This document shows, piece by piece, positions 6,946 through 14,725 of a stretch of DNA of 34,329 bases. A program made the position numbers and the translations under genes. The notes below the pieces were generated by a model that saw only the letters and a program-made list of their open reading frames with translations, was not told the DNA's origin and did no database searches. Position 1 is the first letter of the stretch. Every line of letters starts with the position of its first letter. This DNA comes from Fimenecus sp045594885. GTDB taxonomy: Bacteria; Bacillota; Clostridia; Oscillospirales; Acutalibacteraceae. The stretch spans positions 1-34,329 of the forward strand of contig JAZNZJ010000001.1 in NCBI GenBank assembly GCA_045594885.1. The letters run 5' to 3'.

Positions 6946-7264
6946 TTAATTTCACTCCTTTTTGTATAGTTGCAATTCTGTCAAGACCTGCAAGACGCAT
7001 GACCTTGTAAGAATTATTTGAAAGTCCCGTAACCTCAAGACTTCCGCCGAATTGTGAGAGTAGCTTGTATCGTCCCATAACAAGACCAATTCCGGAACTA
7101 TCCATAAATGTCACATCAGAAAAATCAAGAATGACCTTTTCGGGACGGCAATTTTCAATTCTGTCATCAGTTTCAAGGCGAATGGGCAGGGCGGTGTGAT
7201 GGTCAATTTCACCATTTAAACGGCAGTTGAGCACTTGACCGTCAAAATCAATTTTTACACTCAT
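6932..7264 (-). CDS. spoIIAA: Anti-anti-sigma factor SpoIIAA
   Basis: 110 residues, a STAS-domain protein. The phosphorylation motif MDSSGIGLVMGRYK is intact; Ser57 is the expected target of SpoIIAB. Unphosphorylated SpoIIAA binds SpoIIAB and frees SigF. The start is taken at 7264: AGAAAGGA lies 9 bases before it, whereas the ATG three codons earlier abuts that site. In relatives the operon is read from a sigma-H promoter; I could not find a convincing one in 7265-7440, only AT-rich sigma-A-like boxes. Confidence 0.95.
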   Translation of the reverse strand: MSVKIDFDGQVLNCRLNGEIDHHTALPIRLETDDRIENCRPEKVILDFSDVTFMDSSGIGLVMGRYKLLSQFGGSLEVTGLSNNSYKVMRLAGLDRIATIQKGVKLNGNK

Positions 7265-7383
7265 AAAAAACATTCCTTTCTGTAATTAAATTTTATACTT
7301 GAATTCGTGAAAACATTGTCATAATAGTGCAAAACTTTCAGGTCACAAAAGATGCGTTTGTGTTGATTTTTGTCACCCTATTA

Positions 7384-7412
7384 TTGATTGTGTGAAATAT
7401 TTTTGATATAAT
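7384..7412 (+). promoter_or_regulatory. Sigma-A type promoter for the MORN protein
   Basis: TTGATT (7384-7389), 17-base spacer, TATAAT (7407-7412). It lies between the divergent spoIIA operon and the MORN gene, 38 bases before the chosen start. Confidence 0.75.
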
Positions 7413-7449
7413 AAAGAAAATTTATGAAAAGTGTTTAGGGTGAATGAGT

Positions 7450-8421
7450 ATGCTATCATATACAAGTAATTATATTTTTTCTAACGGAGATACTTATGAG
7501 GGTTATTATGCTAATGGTAAATTGAACGGTCGAGGTAAATACACTTGGGCAAATGGTGATGTTTACGAGGGCGAATTTATTGATGATAAACGCACGGGTA
7601 AAGGTAAATACATTTGGATAAACGGAAATGTATATGAGGGTGATTTTGTCGCAGGAATTTTGATGGGTAAGGGTAAATTCATCTGGATAAACGGCGATGT
7701 TTACGAAGGCGATTTCATTGACGGTAAGCGTACCGGTAAAGGTAAATACACATGGGCAAACGGCAATTCCTATGAAGGCGATTTTATTGACGGTAAACTC
7801 ACAGGCAAGGGTAAATATAATATGGACGGAAATACTTATGAGGGCAATTTTGTTGACGGTAAATTGCTTGGTAAAGGCAAATATACTTGGATAAACGGTG
7901 ATGTTTACGAGGGCGATTTTGTTTATGATGTCCGTACAGGCAAGGGTAAATATAGTTTTGCAAACGGAGATGTTTATGAGGGTGATTTTGCAAATAATCA
8001 GTCCGCAGGCACAGGAAAATATACTTTTGCCAATGGTGATATTTACGAAGGTGATTTTGTAGATAATGCCCGCACAGGCAATGGTAAATACTGTTTTGCA
8101 AACGGCAATATTTACGAGGGTGGTTTTGTCAACGGCGAAATTGTGGGCAAAGGTAAATATACTTGGACTGACGGTGGTGTTTATGAGGGCGATTTTATAG
8201 ATGGTAAGCGAGTCAAGGGTAAGCATATCTGGGCAAACGGTAATATTTACGAGGGTGACTTTAAAGATGACAAACGCACAGGTAAGGGCAAATATATCTG
8301 GGTGAACGGTGATGTTTACGAAGGCGATTTTATTGATGGTAAAATTACCGGATATGGAATAATGACAAAAAACGGCGAAACAATGAAAGGCTATTTTGAA
8401 GATGGTGTCCTCAAAGAATAA
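7450..8421 (+). CDS. MORN-repeat protein (13 clear repeats)
   Basis: 323 residues made almost wholly of MORN repeats with a 23-residue period and the core GDVYEGDF.DGKRTGKGKY. I count 13 copies with an intact 'YEG' and one degenerate last copy (ETMKGYFEDG). There is no signal peptide, membrane segment or other domain, so it is probably a cytoplasmic elongated beta-sheet scaffold that may bind membranes or partner proteins. The start at 7450 is preferred over the ATG at 7444 because AGGGTG (7437-7442) is 7 bases before it and only one base before the other. It has its own promoter and terminator, and is the first gene of the RyR island by position. Confidence 0.9.
   Translation: MLSYTSNYIFSNGDTYEGYYANGKLNGRGKYTWANGDVYEGEFIDDKRTGKGKYIWINGNVYEGDFVAGILMGKGKFIWINGDVYEGDFIDGKRTGKGKYTWANGNSYEGDFIDGKLTGKGKYNMDGNTYEGNFVDGKLLGKGKYTWINGDVYEGDFVYDVRTGKGKYSFANGDVYEGDFANNQSAGTGKYTFANGDIYEGDFVDNARTGNGKYCFANGNIYEGGFVNGEIVGKGKYTWTDGGVYEGDFIDGKRVKGKHIWANGNIYEGDFKDDKRTGKGKYIWVNGDVYEGDFIDGKITGYGIMTKNGETMKGYFEDGVLKE
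7480..8390 (+). repeat. 69-base tandem repeats coding for MORN units
   Basis: The coding sequence repeats every 69 bases (23 codons), with best conservation around GATGTTTACGAGGGCGATTT and GGTAAAGGTAAATA. Copies differ mostly at wobble positions and in the loop codons, so the array is diverged, not freshly expanded. One unit (about 7810-7875) is two codons short. Confidence 0.8.
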
Positions 8422-8425
8422 AATT

Positions 8426-8459
8426 AAGGTGATGTTATTATAGAAACATCACCTTTTTT
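8426..8459 (+). terminator. Terminator of the MORN gene
   Basis: AAGGTGATGTT (8426-8436) pairs with AACATCACCTT (8445-8455), followed by more T. It begins 5 bases after the stop and lies directly before the next promoter. Confidence 0.9.
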
Positions 8460-8460
8460 A

Positions 8461-8489
8461 TTGACGAAAAACTGGTACAACTGTATAAT
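8461..8489 (+). promoter_or_regulatory. Sigma-A type promoter for the 547-residue protein
   Basis: TTGACG (8461-8466), 17-base spacer, TATAAT (8484-8489). The ribosome site GGGGTGG is at 8508-8514. Confidence 0.8.
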
Positions 8490-8518
8490 AAATTAACAAC
8501 ATTTTATGGGGTGGAAAA

Positions 8519-10162
8519 ATGTCTGAAATCATTTTGAAAAATGAACCAATCACAGAAGAAATGCACACGTTAATCACTGAAAAAATCAGTCTTTATATGC
8601 AGGATATGATGAGTGATGTAAGAAAATCGTTCAGTAAATTTTATGCCCGTGAAGATTTTTTTGAACTCATTGAAGAATTGAAAAAAGAAAAAGGAAAGAG
8701 TTCATATAAATTCAGAAAAGCAGAGCTTGATGCAATGTTTATGGCAATAAGACTTAACACAAAGGCTGTTGACAATATTGTTATACTTGAAAGCATCGTA
8801 AGAGAGCATTGTAAAGGTAGAGAAGTAATAAAAAAAGAGCTTATCAAAGATTTTGTTTCAAAGTATAAAGAATTCCCCAAAAGTGAAGACTTTATGAAAA
8901 GAATCGTGCATCGTCTTGGTGGTAGTGAGTGCTTGGGTGAAACCGTGCGCCTTTCAATTGTGAAAAGATTTGTGAAATATACTGATTATTACACCGCTGC
9001 AGTAAAAAAAATAGTTGTTGAACAGTGCATTAATTCAGGCATAATAAAAGAAAATCATCGTTTTAGAAGTGCAGAGCAAAGAACGGAATTCGTTTTTGAT
9101 AATATAGATGATTCTGTTTTTGAGGTGGCTTTCAAAAGAATTGAAGAAGCATCTACCACCAAAAAAAAAGATGAACTAAAAGACCAGTACAGGCTTCTCC
9201 GTCTTGCTGACGACCTTGCAAATTCACGTTTTATTACAAATGGCAGAACAAAAACAGATTTGTATCTTTTTGCAATGGCATATGATATGACATATTTCAT
9301 TGACGAAACAGATGACTTTTATGATGAACAACGTGACATTCAAAAGAATCTTTTTGAAGATTATTACAACAATAATCTTCTAAGATTTTTAAGTGAGTCA
9401 TATAAGAAAAACCCGGGCATACAAGAAAAAGAGCCGTCAGGTGAGGGAATAAACTATAAGAATTATGCAGAGGCAATTTATCTTTATTGCTTAAGAAAAT
9501 ATGAAAATCCAAAAGAAAAGATTAAAAAGGCAGAGGAGCTTATCAGCCGTTGTAAAAAATCAAATATTCAAAGAGATTATTCTTTAATTAATGAAGATGA
9601 TTATACATTTGATTACAGAATAAGCTTTGTGGATAACGCATTGAAATTTAATGAAGATGATTTGGTTGAATATATCTGCCGTAATTATGAAATCGACAGA
9701 AGTGTTGGTGCAGGCTCGCCCATTACAGTGGCAAATGAACAGAAAATGGCATTTGACAACTATAATAATCTTGTTGGTAAAATTAAAAAATTGTATAAGG
9801 ACGATTTAGGTGACATTCTTTATGATGCAACATTTTTAAAGTATCTTAAATACTTTAAGGTGTATAATGAAAATGGGGCAAATGAGATTGTTTCAATTGT
9901 GGGTAGTTATCTCAACGATGACAATCTTTTTTCATTGGAAGATGCAACTCAAATGACAAGAACAATCCTTATTTCAGTTTATTTTTATTATTTTCAACTT
10001 GATGAAAAATATAATAAGTACGCAAAAAGTGTGTCAGATTTGTACGTTAATTTCTGTAATGGGGTTAACAAGATTCTTGAAGATTCAAGATACCAAAAAA
10101 TCAGCGAAAAGAATATCTTTGATATGTCAGTATTCTTCGCTATTTATATGAATAAAAATTAA
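8519..10162 (+). CDS. Uncharacterised 547-residue helical protein of the RyR island
   Basis: I do not recognise a family. The protein has no signal peptide or membrane segment and should be cytoplasmic. It is highly charged and nearly all helical by composition (many K, E and D heptads in residues 1-230), with Tyr/Asp-rich stretches such as DLYLFAMAYDMTYFIDET (residues about 245-265) and a motif-like EPSGEGINYKNYAEAIYLY near residue 305. No nucleotide-binding loop or nuclease motif is visible. A good promoter and a GGGGTGG ribosome site show it is a real gene. It ends 83 bases before the kinase-RyR gene, with no terminator between, so co-transcription is likely. Confidence 0.75.
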   Translation: MSEIILKNEPITEEMHTLITEKISLYMQDMMSDVRKSFSKFYAREDFFELIEELKKEKGKSSYKFRKAELDAMFMAIRLNTKAVDNIVILESIVREHCKGREVIKKELIKDFVSKYKEFPKSEDFMKRIVHRLGGSECLGETVRLSIVKRFVKYTDYYTAAVKKIVVEQCINSGIIKENHRFRSAEQRTEFVFDNIDDSVFEVAFKRIEEASTTKKKDELKDQYRLLRLADDLANSRFITNGRTKTDLYLFAMAYDMTYFIDETDDFYDEQRDIQKNLFEDYYNNNLLRFLSESYKKNPGIQEKEPSGEGINYKNYAEAIYLYCLRKYENPKEKIKKAEELISRCKKSNIQRDYSLINEDDYTFDYRISFVDNALKFNEDDLVEYICRNYEIDRSVGAGSPITVANEQKMAFDNYNNLVGKIKKLYKDDLGDILYDATFLKYLKYFKVYNENGANEIVSIVGSYLNDDNLFSLEDATQMTRTILISVYFYYFQLDEKYNKYAKSVSDLYVNFCNGVNKILEDSRYQKISEKNIFDMSVFFAIYMNKN

Positions 10163-10178
10163 CCCCCTAAATAACAGA

Positions 10179-10229
10179 AATCGTCCTTTTGTGATAAAAT
10201 AAAGTGAAAATTAAAGCGAAAGGACGGTT
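10179..10229 (+). promoter_or_regulatory. Long hairpin in front of the kinase-RyR gene
   Basis: AATCGTCCTTTT (10179-10190) pairs with GAAAGGACGGTT (10218-10229): 12 base pairs with two G-T wobbles, loop of 27 bases. The loop contains TGATAAAAT (10192-10200), a possible extended -10 box without a good -35. It may be an operator or a leader RNA element; the function is not shown. Confidence 0.4.
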
Positions 10230-10245
10230 CGAAACCGGTGATATT

Positions 10246-11622
10246 ATGAGTTTAATTTGTTATGCAAGAAGTTATCTTAAAGAAGGGGATATAATTGAAT
10301 TAAAGGTTCAAAAGACAGACTCTCAGGCTTTAAGGTTTAAAATATTAAAATTTATTGGCGAGGGCGGTTCTTCAATATGCTATTATGCAGAGCATAACGG
10401 TATCTGTGGCAGATTGAAAGAACTTTACCCTACGTTTAATACAAGTACAGATAGTCGGGAATTTGATTGCTATTTACCAAGAAATAGTAGAAATCAACTT
10501 TATCCTTTAAACCCAATGCAAAAAGGTTGGTTGCAAGATGCAATAAAAGATAATATTCAGGCTTACACTTTATTAGATGAAACAAGAAGTGACAGCATAC
10601 ATCAGGTGCTAAATAATTATCTGCCCAATTATCAACTTTTATATGGATATGACCCCGAAAATCAAGATGCGGGTACATTATATGTGTGGACTCCTAACGA
10701 TAAGTTTGGTAAAAACTATAAGGAATATCTTAAAGAGCTTCATAAAAATGCAAATGTTGAACCGGAACAGAAATTAAGCGAAATCTTAGACGTTGTGATT
10801 TCTTTGAGCGAATGTGTTTGTGCACTTCATAATGCGGGGCTTTTGCATATGGATTTAAAGCCCTCAAACTTTATGGTGTTATATGATGGAGCAAAAAATA
10901 TAGAAGCCAATGACATTTTCTTGTTTGATATAAACTCGCTCACTCATTATTCAAGCCTAATGCCAAGAGTTGCTGGGACAAAGGGCTATAAAGCACCTGA
11001 AGTATCAATGGGTAAAGCTGATAATCGTACTGATATTTTTTCATTGGGTGCGGTGCTTTTTCGCTCAATTGTGGTGGCGGACAATATAAAACTATATGAC
11101 ATTGATTATTATGATGATTTGGTAAATATTTTGAAAAAATCCATGTTATTTGCAAGTTCAAAAATCAATTCAGATGAAGTTTTATGTGAAAAACTTGTAG
11201 AGATTTTAAAGAAAACTTTGGCATATCATCGTCAAGAGCGATATGGCAGTTGCGAAGAACTTTTAAGTGATTTAGAAATAGCAAAAAAAAGACTCAGTTA
11301 TCTAATTGCAATCAATATGTATGAAAATACTGATAAAAAGACCGAGTATATTCCAAATCCAATAGACACAAAAAATATTGATTTGCCGGAAGATTTAATA
11401 GCTTTGACAGAAAAAATCGCCGAAAATGTTCACGAAGTGTGGGCGCAGGGCAGAATTTCACAGGGGTGGAAATATGGTGAAAAACGTGACGACAATGCTA
11501 AAACAACGCCTTGCCTTGTTCCATATTCACAACTTAGTGAAGAAGAAAAAGATTATGACCGTAATACCGCAATAGAAACTATCAAACTCATAATTGCGTT
11601 GGGTTATAAAATAGAAGAATAA
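10246..11622 (+). CDS. Serine/threonine protein kinase-like domain fused to a C-terminal RyR domain
   Basis: 458 residues. Kinase lobe: glycine loop GEGGSS (38-43), probable ATP lysine in RLKELYP (Lys58), catalytic loop HMDLKPSNFM (Asp203), DFG replaced by FDIN (Asp228 kept), APE motif GTKGYKAPEV (about 244-253), and RTDIFSLGAVLF. All key charged residues are present, so it is probably active. An insert between the beta and catalytic parts is long (about 60-175). Residues 380-458 are a full RyR (ryanodine-receptor) domain: LPEDL, WAQGRISQGWKYG, RDD, CLVPYSQL, DRNTAIETIKLI. There is no membrane segment. ATG 10246 is preferred (GGTG 5 bases before); GTG 10204 would sit in a hairpin loop and has no ribosome site. 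Confidence 0.85.
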   Translation: MSLICYARSYLKEGDIIELKVQKTDSQALRFKILKFIGEGGSSICYYAEHNGICGRLKELYPTFNTSTDSREFDCYLPRNSRNQLYPLNPMQKGWLQDAIKDNIQAYTLLDETRSDSIHQVLNNYLPNYQLLYGYDPENQDAGTLYVWTPNDKFGKNYKEYLKELHKNANVEPEQKLSEILDVVISLSECVCALHNAGLLHMDLKPSNFMVLYDGAKNIEANDIFLFDINSLTHYSSLMPRVAGTKGYKAPEVSMGKADNRTDIFSLGAVLFRSIVVADNIKLYDIDYYDDLVNILKKSMLFASSKINSDEVLCEKLVEILKKTLAYHRQERYGSCEELLSDLEIAKKRLSYLIAINMYENTDKKTEYIPNPIDTKNIDLPEDLIALTEKIAENVHEVWAQGRISQGWKYGEKRDDNAKTTPCLVPYSQLSEEEKDYDRNTAIETIKLIIALGYKIEE

Positions 11623-11627
11623 AATAG

Positions 11628-11669
11628 CGGAGATGATTGGTTTAATTAAAAACTGACATCTCCGTTTTT
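11628..11669 (+). terminator. Terminator after the kinase-RyR gene
   Basis: CGGAGATG (11628-11635) pairs with CATCTCCG (11657-11664), followed by TTTTTA. The long loop has an inner TTTAATTAAA palindrome. Confidence 0.75.
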
Positions 11670-11688
11670 ACAAAATATTACATATTTA

Positions 11689-11717
11689 TAGACATTTCGC
11701 CCCCTTGATGATATAAT
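11689..11717 (+). promoter_or_regulatory. Sigma-A type promoter for the membrane RyR protein, PrsW and transglutaminase genes
   Basis: TAGACA (11689-11694), 17-base spacer, TATAAT (11712-11717). AGGAAGAGAG at 11748-11757 is the ribosome site of the first gene. No terminator follows until 15720. Confidence 0.7.
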
Positions 11718-11764
11718 TTCATATATGGATTTTATCAGTAGTTACATAGGAAGAGAGTGCTTTT

Positions 11765-13810
11765 ATGAATTTCTTATTGTGGTTGTTTGGTAATGAAGTT
11801 AATCTGTTTATAGGAATGGGATTAATTTCTGCAATTATACTTGCAGCATCTTTAATAAGTGCAATTTTTAAGTACCAAAAAAGAAAATATCAAAAATATG
11901 TTTTGAATGCCCTTGATGCAATGATTTTTGGAATGTTTGCGGCATTATTTGTGCTTTTCTTACCGATTTGCATTCGAGAATCAAACCCTGTTGAGTGGTC
12001 GGGGTATGTTAAATGTGTGGCTGATGCAATACTCAACTCAATGAAGGTGTTTATTGTTGACGGTGATGTCAATTCAATAACCGATGCGATAAAACCCATT
12101 TTGTTGGGTAAATCGTGGAGCGGTTTTTACTTTATGTACTGTTCGCTTCTCTATATAATGGCACCGGTAATTACAGTAAGCTATGTATTATTGCTGTTCA
12201 AAAACGTATTTTCTAAATTAAAATTCAAATTTTCAACTTTAAGACCAATATACATAATGTCCGACCTGAATGAGCGTTCAATTCATCTCGCACGTGACAT
12301 ATGGGAACACAATAAAAAGGCAAAAATTGTTTTTTGTGATGTTTTTGATGAAGATGTTGAGTCAAATAAAGGACTTCTTCTCAAAGCGAAAAGAATTAAA
12401 GCAATCTGCCTTGATAAAGAGATTACAGATGTCGATGTAAGTAAAAAGAAGAAAAAAATAGAGTTTTTCCTCATTGATGAAGATGAATCTAAAAACGTAA
12501 ATCAAGCACTTGCTATAATTAAGGAAAATAAAAATAAGGTCAACAGAAAAGTATTTGTGTTTGCATCAGGTGTGAGCAGTGCATATATAATTGATTCTGC
12601 TGACAAAGGAATTGTTATTGAAACCGAAGAAAATCAACAATTTGATAATAATGAAATGGTTGATGATTCCAAAAGCTTTAAAGTACGCCGAGTTGATGAG
12701 GCTCAGTCTTTTGCATGGCGAACATTTGAAAATTCAGACATTTTTAGTCGAACAACTCAATGTGAAGAAATAATTGAAGAAAATGGCGAAATTCAAAAAG
12801 AAAAAATCAAAGTTTTGTCAATAATGATTGTCGGTTTCGGCAGATATGGTCTTGAACTTCTTAAAACTGCATTGTGGTTTTGTCAGATGAATGGTTATCG
12901 TCTTGAAATCAATGTTATTGATATGATGCCCAATAATAGCGACGGAAGTCACGAAATAATTTCAGGATTAAATCATGAGTGCCCTGAAATACTTTCAACC
13001 AATAACAGAAGGGTGAAGGGCGATGCCTTTTATGATATTGAGTTTTTTACGGGTGTAAATATTTTTAACGATAGTTTTGATAAGATTTTTTATTACAATG
13101 GTGACGATAAAGAAAAACTTCGAATTGCACAGCGACTTGCAAGAACCACTACAGCCTTTATTGTTTTAGGTGATGACGATAAAAATATTGAAGCAGCAGT
13201 TGAGCTTCGCCGTGCATTCGAAAGAGTTAAAAAGATTGCTAAAAATGATGATTTGAAAATAGAAGTCAGCGGTGCTGATTTCCCAGGCATTTATGCGGCA
13301 GTTTTTGATGAACTCAGATATATGAATGTTCATAATGATGCACCCCTTAGAAATCACAAAGAACAGTACTTTAATATCAATTTCATAGGTGGTTTATCAG
13401 AACAGTACAGTTACAATAATGTTTATTGTGATGCTAACGAGAAAAAGGCATACAAATATCATGTTCAATGGGTTGACGAAGAAGCGAAAAAAGAAAAATG
13501 GAGTTCAAAAAAGATTTCTGATTGCAAGAAAGCTGCTCTTGAGAATTATGAAAGGTTTGAATACGGACGTAATTCATCAATATCAAGGGCAATGCATATT
13601 GAAGCAATTTCAAAACTTGAAGAGTTCAAGACACTCGGTGACAAACAACCTGAATTGGAGCATTGTCGTTGGAATGCTTATATGCGTTCAATAGGTTATA
13701 TTTATAATCCTGTAAAAGATGACCGTGCGAAAACACACAAAGACCTCGTACCATTTTCAATTCTTGACCCCAAACAGAAAGATAAAGATAAAGAACTTGA
13801 GAAAAAATAG
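11765..13810 (+). CDS. Membrane protein with two Rossmann/RCK-like domains and a C-terminal RyR-like domain
   Basis: 681 residues. About three membrane helices lie in the first 150 residues (14-35, 50-70, 122-146). Then comes a first Rossmann-like unit (RPIYIMSDLNERSIHLARDI, about 160-280), an acidic linker, and a second with a clear dinucleotide loop, IVGFGRYGLELL (355-366), ending its strand-helix-strand in ENVID-like 'EINVIDMMP'. This TM plus tandem TrkA-N/RCK layout recalls ligand-gated channels, but no K+ selectivity filter is visible. Residues about 630-668 (LEHCRWNAYMRSIGY, then KDDRAKTHKDLVPF) match the short RyR-like module of bacterial proteins. Own promoter; the PrsW gene begins 26 bases after it. 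Confidence 0.75.
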   Translation: MNFLLWLFGNEVNLFIGMGLISAIILAASLISAIFKYQKRKYQKYVLNALDAMIFGMFAALFVLFLPICIRESNPVEWSGYVKCVADAILNSMKVFIVDGDVNSITDAIKPILLGKSWSGFYFMYCSLLYIMAPVITVSYVLLLFKNVFSKLKFKFSTLRPIYIMSDLNERSIHLARDIWEHNKKAKIVFCDVFDEDVESNKGLLLKAKRIKAICLDKEITDVDVSKKKKKIEFFLIDEDESKNVNQALAIIKENKNKVNRKVFVFASGVSSAYIIDSADKGIVIETEENQQFDNNEMVDDSKSFKVRRVDEAQSFAWRTFENSDIFSRTTQCEEIIEENGEIQKEKIKVLSIMIVGFGRYGLELLKTALWFCQMNGYRLEINVIDMMPNNSDGSHEIISGLNHECPEILSTNNRRVKGDAFYDIEFFTGVNIFNDSFDKIFYYNGDDKEKLRIAQRLARTTTAFIVLGDDDKNIEAAVELRRAFERVKKIAKNDDLKIEVSGADFPGIYAAVFDELRYMNVHNDAPLRNHKEQYFNINFIGGLSEQYSYNNVYCDANEKKAYKYHVQWVDEEAKKEKWSSKKISDCKKAALENYERFEYGRNSSISRAMHIEAISKLEEFKTLGDKQPELEHCRWNAYMRSIGYIYNPVKDDRAKTHKDLVPFSILDPKQKDKDKELEKK

Positions 13811-13836
13811 TTTACAATTATTGAAAGAGGATTTTT

Positions 13837-14715
13837 ATGAATTACGCAAACATTGAAATAGCCCTTATGGCACTTATTCCTTCTTTTTTACTTTGCAATT
13901 ATATTTTCAGAAAAGACAAGAAAGAAAAAGAACCGCCAATGCTTTTGCTTCTTCTTTTTGTCGCAGGTGTTGTGTGTTATATTCCTGCAATTTTGTGCGA
14001 AAATGCATTGATGGGTATTTTCAGAGAACTTATGTCTGACTATTTAATAACTACTGTTGACGGAAGTGTGAATTACACAACAGTTTTTGCAGCCACAGGT
14101 CACGGTATTTTAAATACATTTGTTGCAGTGGCAATCGTTGAAGAAATAGCAAAATGGACAGCACTTTTTCTCATTACAAGTAAAAACAAAAATTTCAATT
14201 GTCTTTTTGACGGTGTAGTTTATTCAGTATTTGTGTCCTTGGGCTTTGCAACTGCAGAGAATATCCGTTATGCTCTTGTGGGTGGATGGGATACACTGGT
14301 AATGCGACTTATAACATCATTACCCGGTCATATCTTCTTTGGTGTGGTTATGGGTTATTTTTACACAATGTGGCATTCATACAATATGGCGGTAAAAAGT
14401 GAGAAAAAATTGGGCGAAAAAAATATTGTTGCAGTTTTCTCTCCGTTTACATCGGGTAAATGTTTTGTATTGACAATTGTTGCCCCAATACTACTTCATG
14501 GATTTTACAGTTTTGCAGGTTCATATTCAACAACATTGATGACGGCTTTATTCTATATCACAGTAGGAGTTTTCTATGTGGTTTGCTTTATGAGTATTCG
14601 TCGTCTTTCACTTGCTGATACTGAAAAGCATAAAATTGTAAGTGATATGCTTATAAAAAAATACCCCGGAATAAAAGCAAGGGTAGAAGACCTTGTTGCA
14701 TTCATCGAAGAATGA
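13837..14715 (+). CDS. PrsW-family intramembrane metalloprotease
   Basis: 292 residues with about eight membrane helices. The family motifs are all present: EEIAK (Glu102, Glu103, Lys106), GFATAEN (Glu141, Asn142), His165 in the following helix and His221 in a later one. PrsW of Bacillus cuts the anti-sigma factor RsiW at site 1; relatives are membrane proteases of the CAAX-protease type. It sits between the membrane RyR protein and a membrane-anchored transglutaminase-like protein, so a neighbour is a possible substrate (inference). AAAGAGG lies 6 bases before the ATG; the stop is 10 bases before the next start. Confidence 0.88.
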   Translation: MNYANIEIALMALIPSFLLCNYIFRKDKKEKEPPMLLLLLFVAGVVCYIPAILCENALMGIFRELMSDYLITTVDGSVNYTTVFAATGHGILNTFVAVAIVEEIAKWTALFLITSKNKNFNCLFDGVVYSVFVSLGFATAENIRYALVGGWDTLVMRLITSLPGHIFFGVVMGYFYTMWHSYNMAVKSEKKLGEKNIVAVFSPFTSGKCFVLTIVAPILLHGFYSFAGSYSTTLMTALFYITVGVFYVVCFMSIRRLSLADTEKHKIVSDMLIKKYPGIKARVEDLVAFIEE

Positions 14716-14725
14716 GGGGTGCATT

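Noticed and set aside
7265..7443. A sigma-H promoter for the spoIIA operon
   Set aside because: Expected from relatives, but no pair of AGGA-type -35 and GAAT-type -10 boxes with correct spacing could be seen.
7456..8226. A 256-codon open frame on the minus strand through the MORN gene
   Set aside because: It is the shadow of the 69-base repeat: stop-free because each repeat is the same length. It has no ribosome site and reads as low-complexity Ile/Thr/Val repeats.
7480..8390. Regularly spaced repeats that could suggest a CRISPR array
   Set aside because: The period is 69 bases without unique spacers, and every unit is in one reading frame coding MORN motifs.
10204..10245. GTG start giving a 472-residue kinase-RyR protein
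   Set aside because: No ribosome site before it, and it would place the first 14 codons in the hairpin; the ATG at 10246 has GGTG at the right distance.
11765..12240. Potassium channel pore in the membrane RyR protein
   Set aside because: No TVGYG-like filter or pore helix is visible between the membrane segments; the channel idea rests only on the RCK-like layout.
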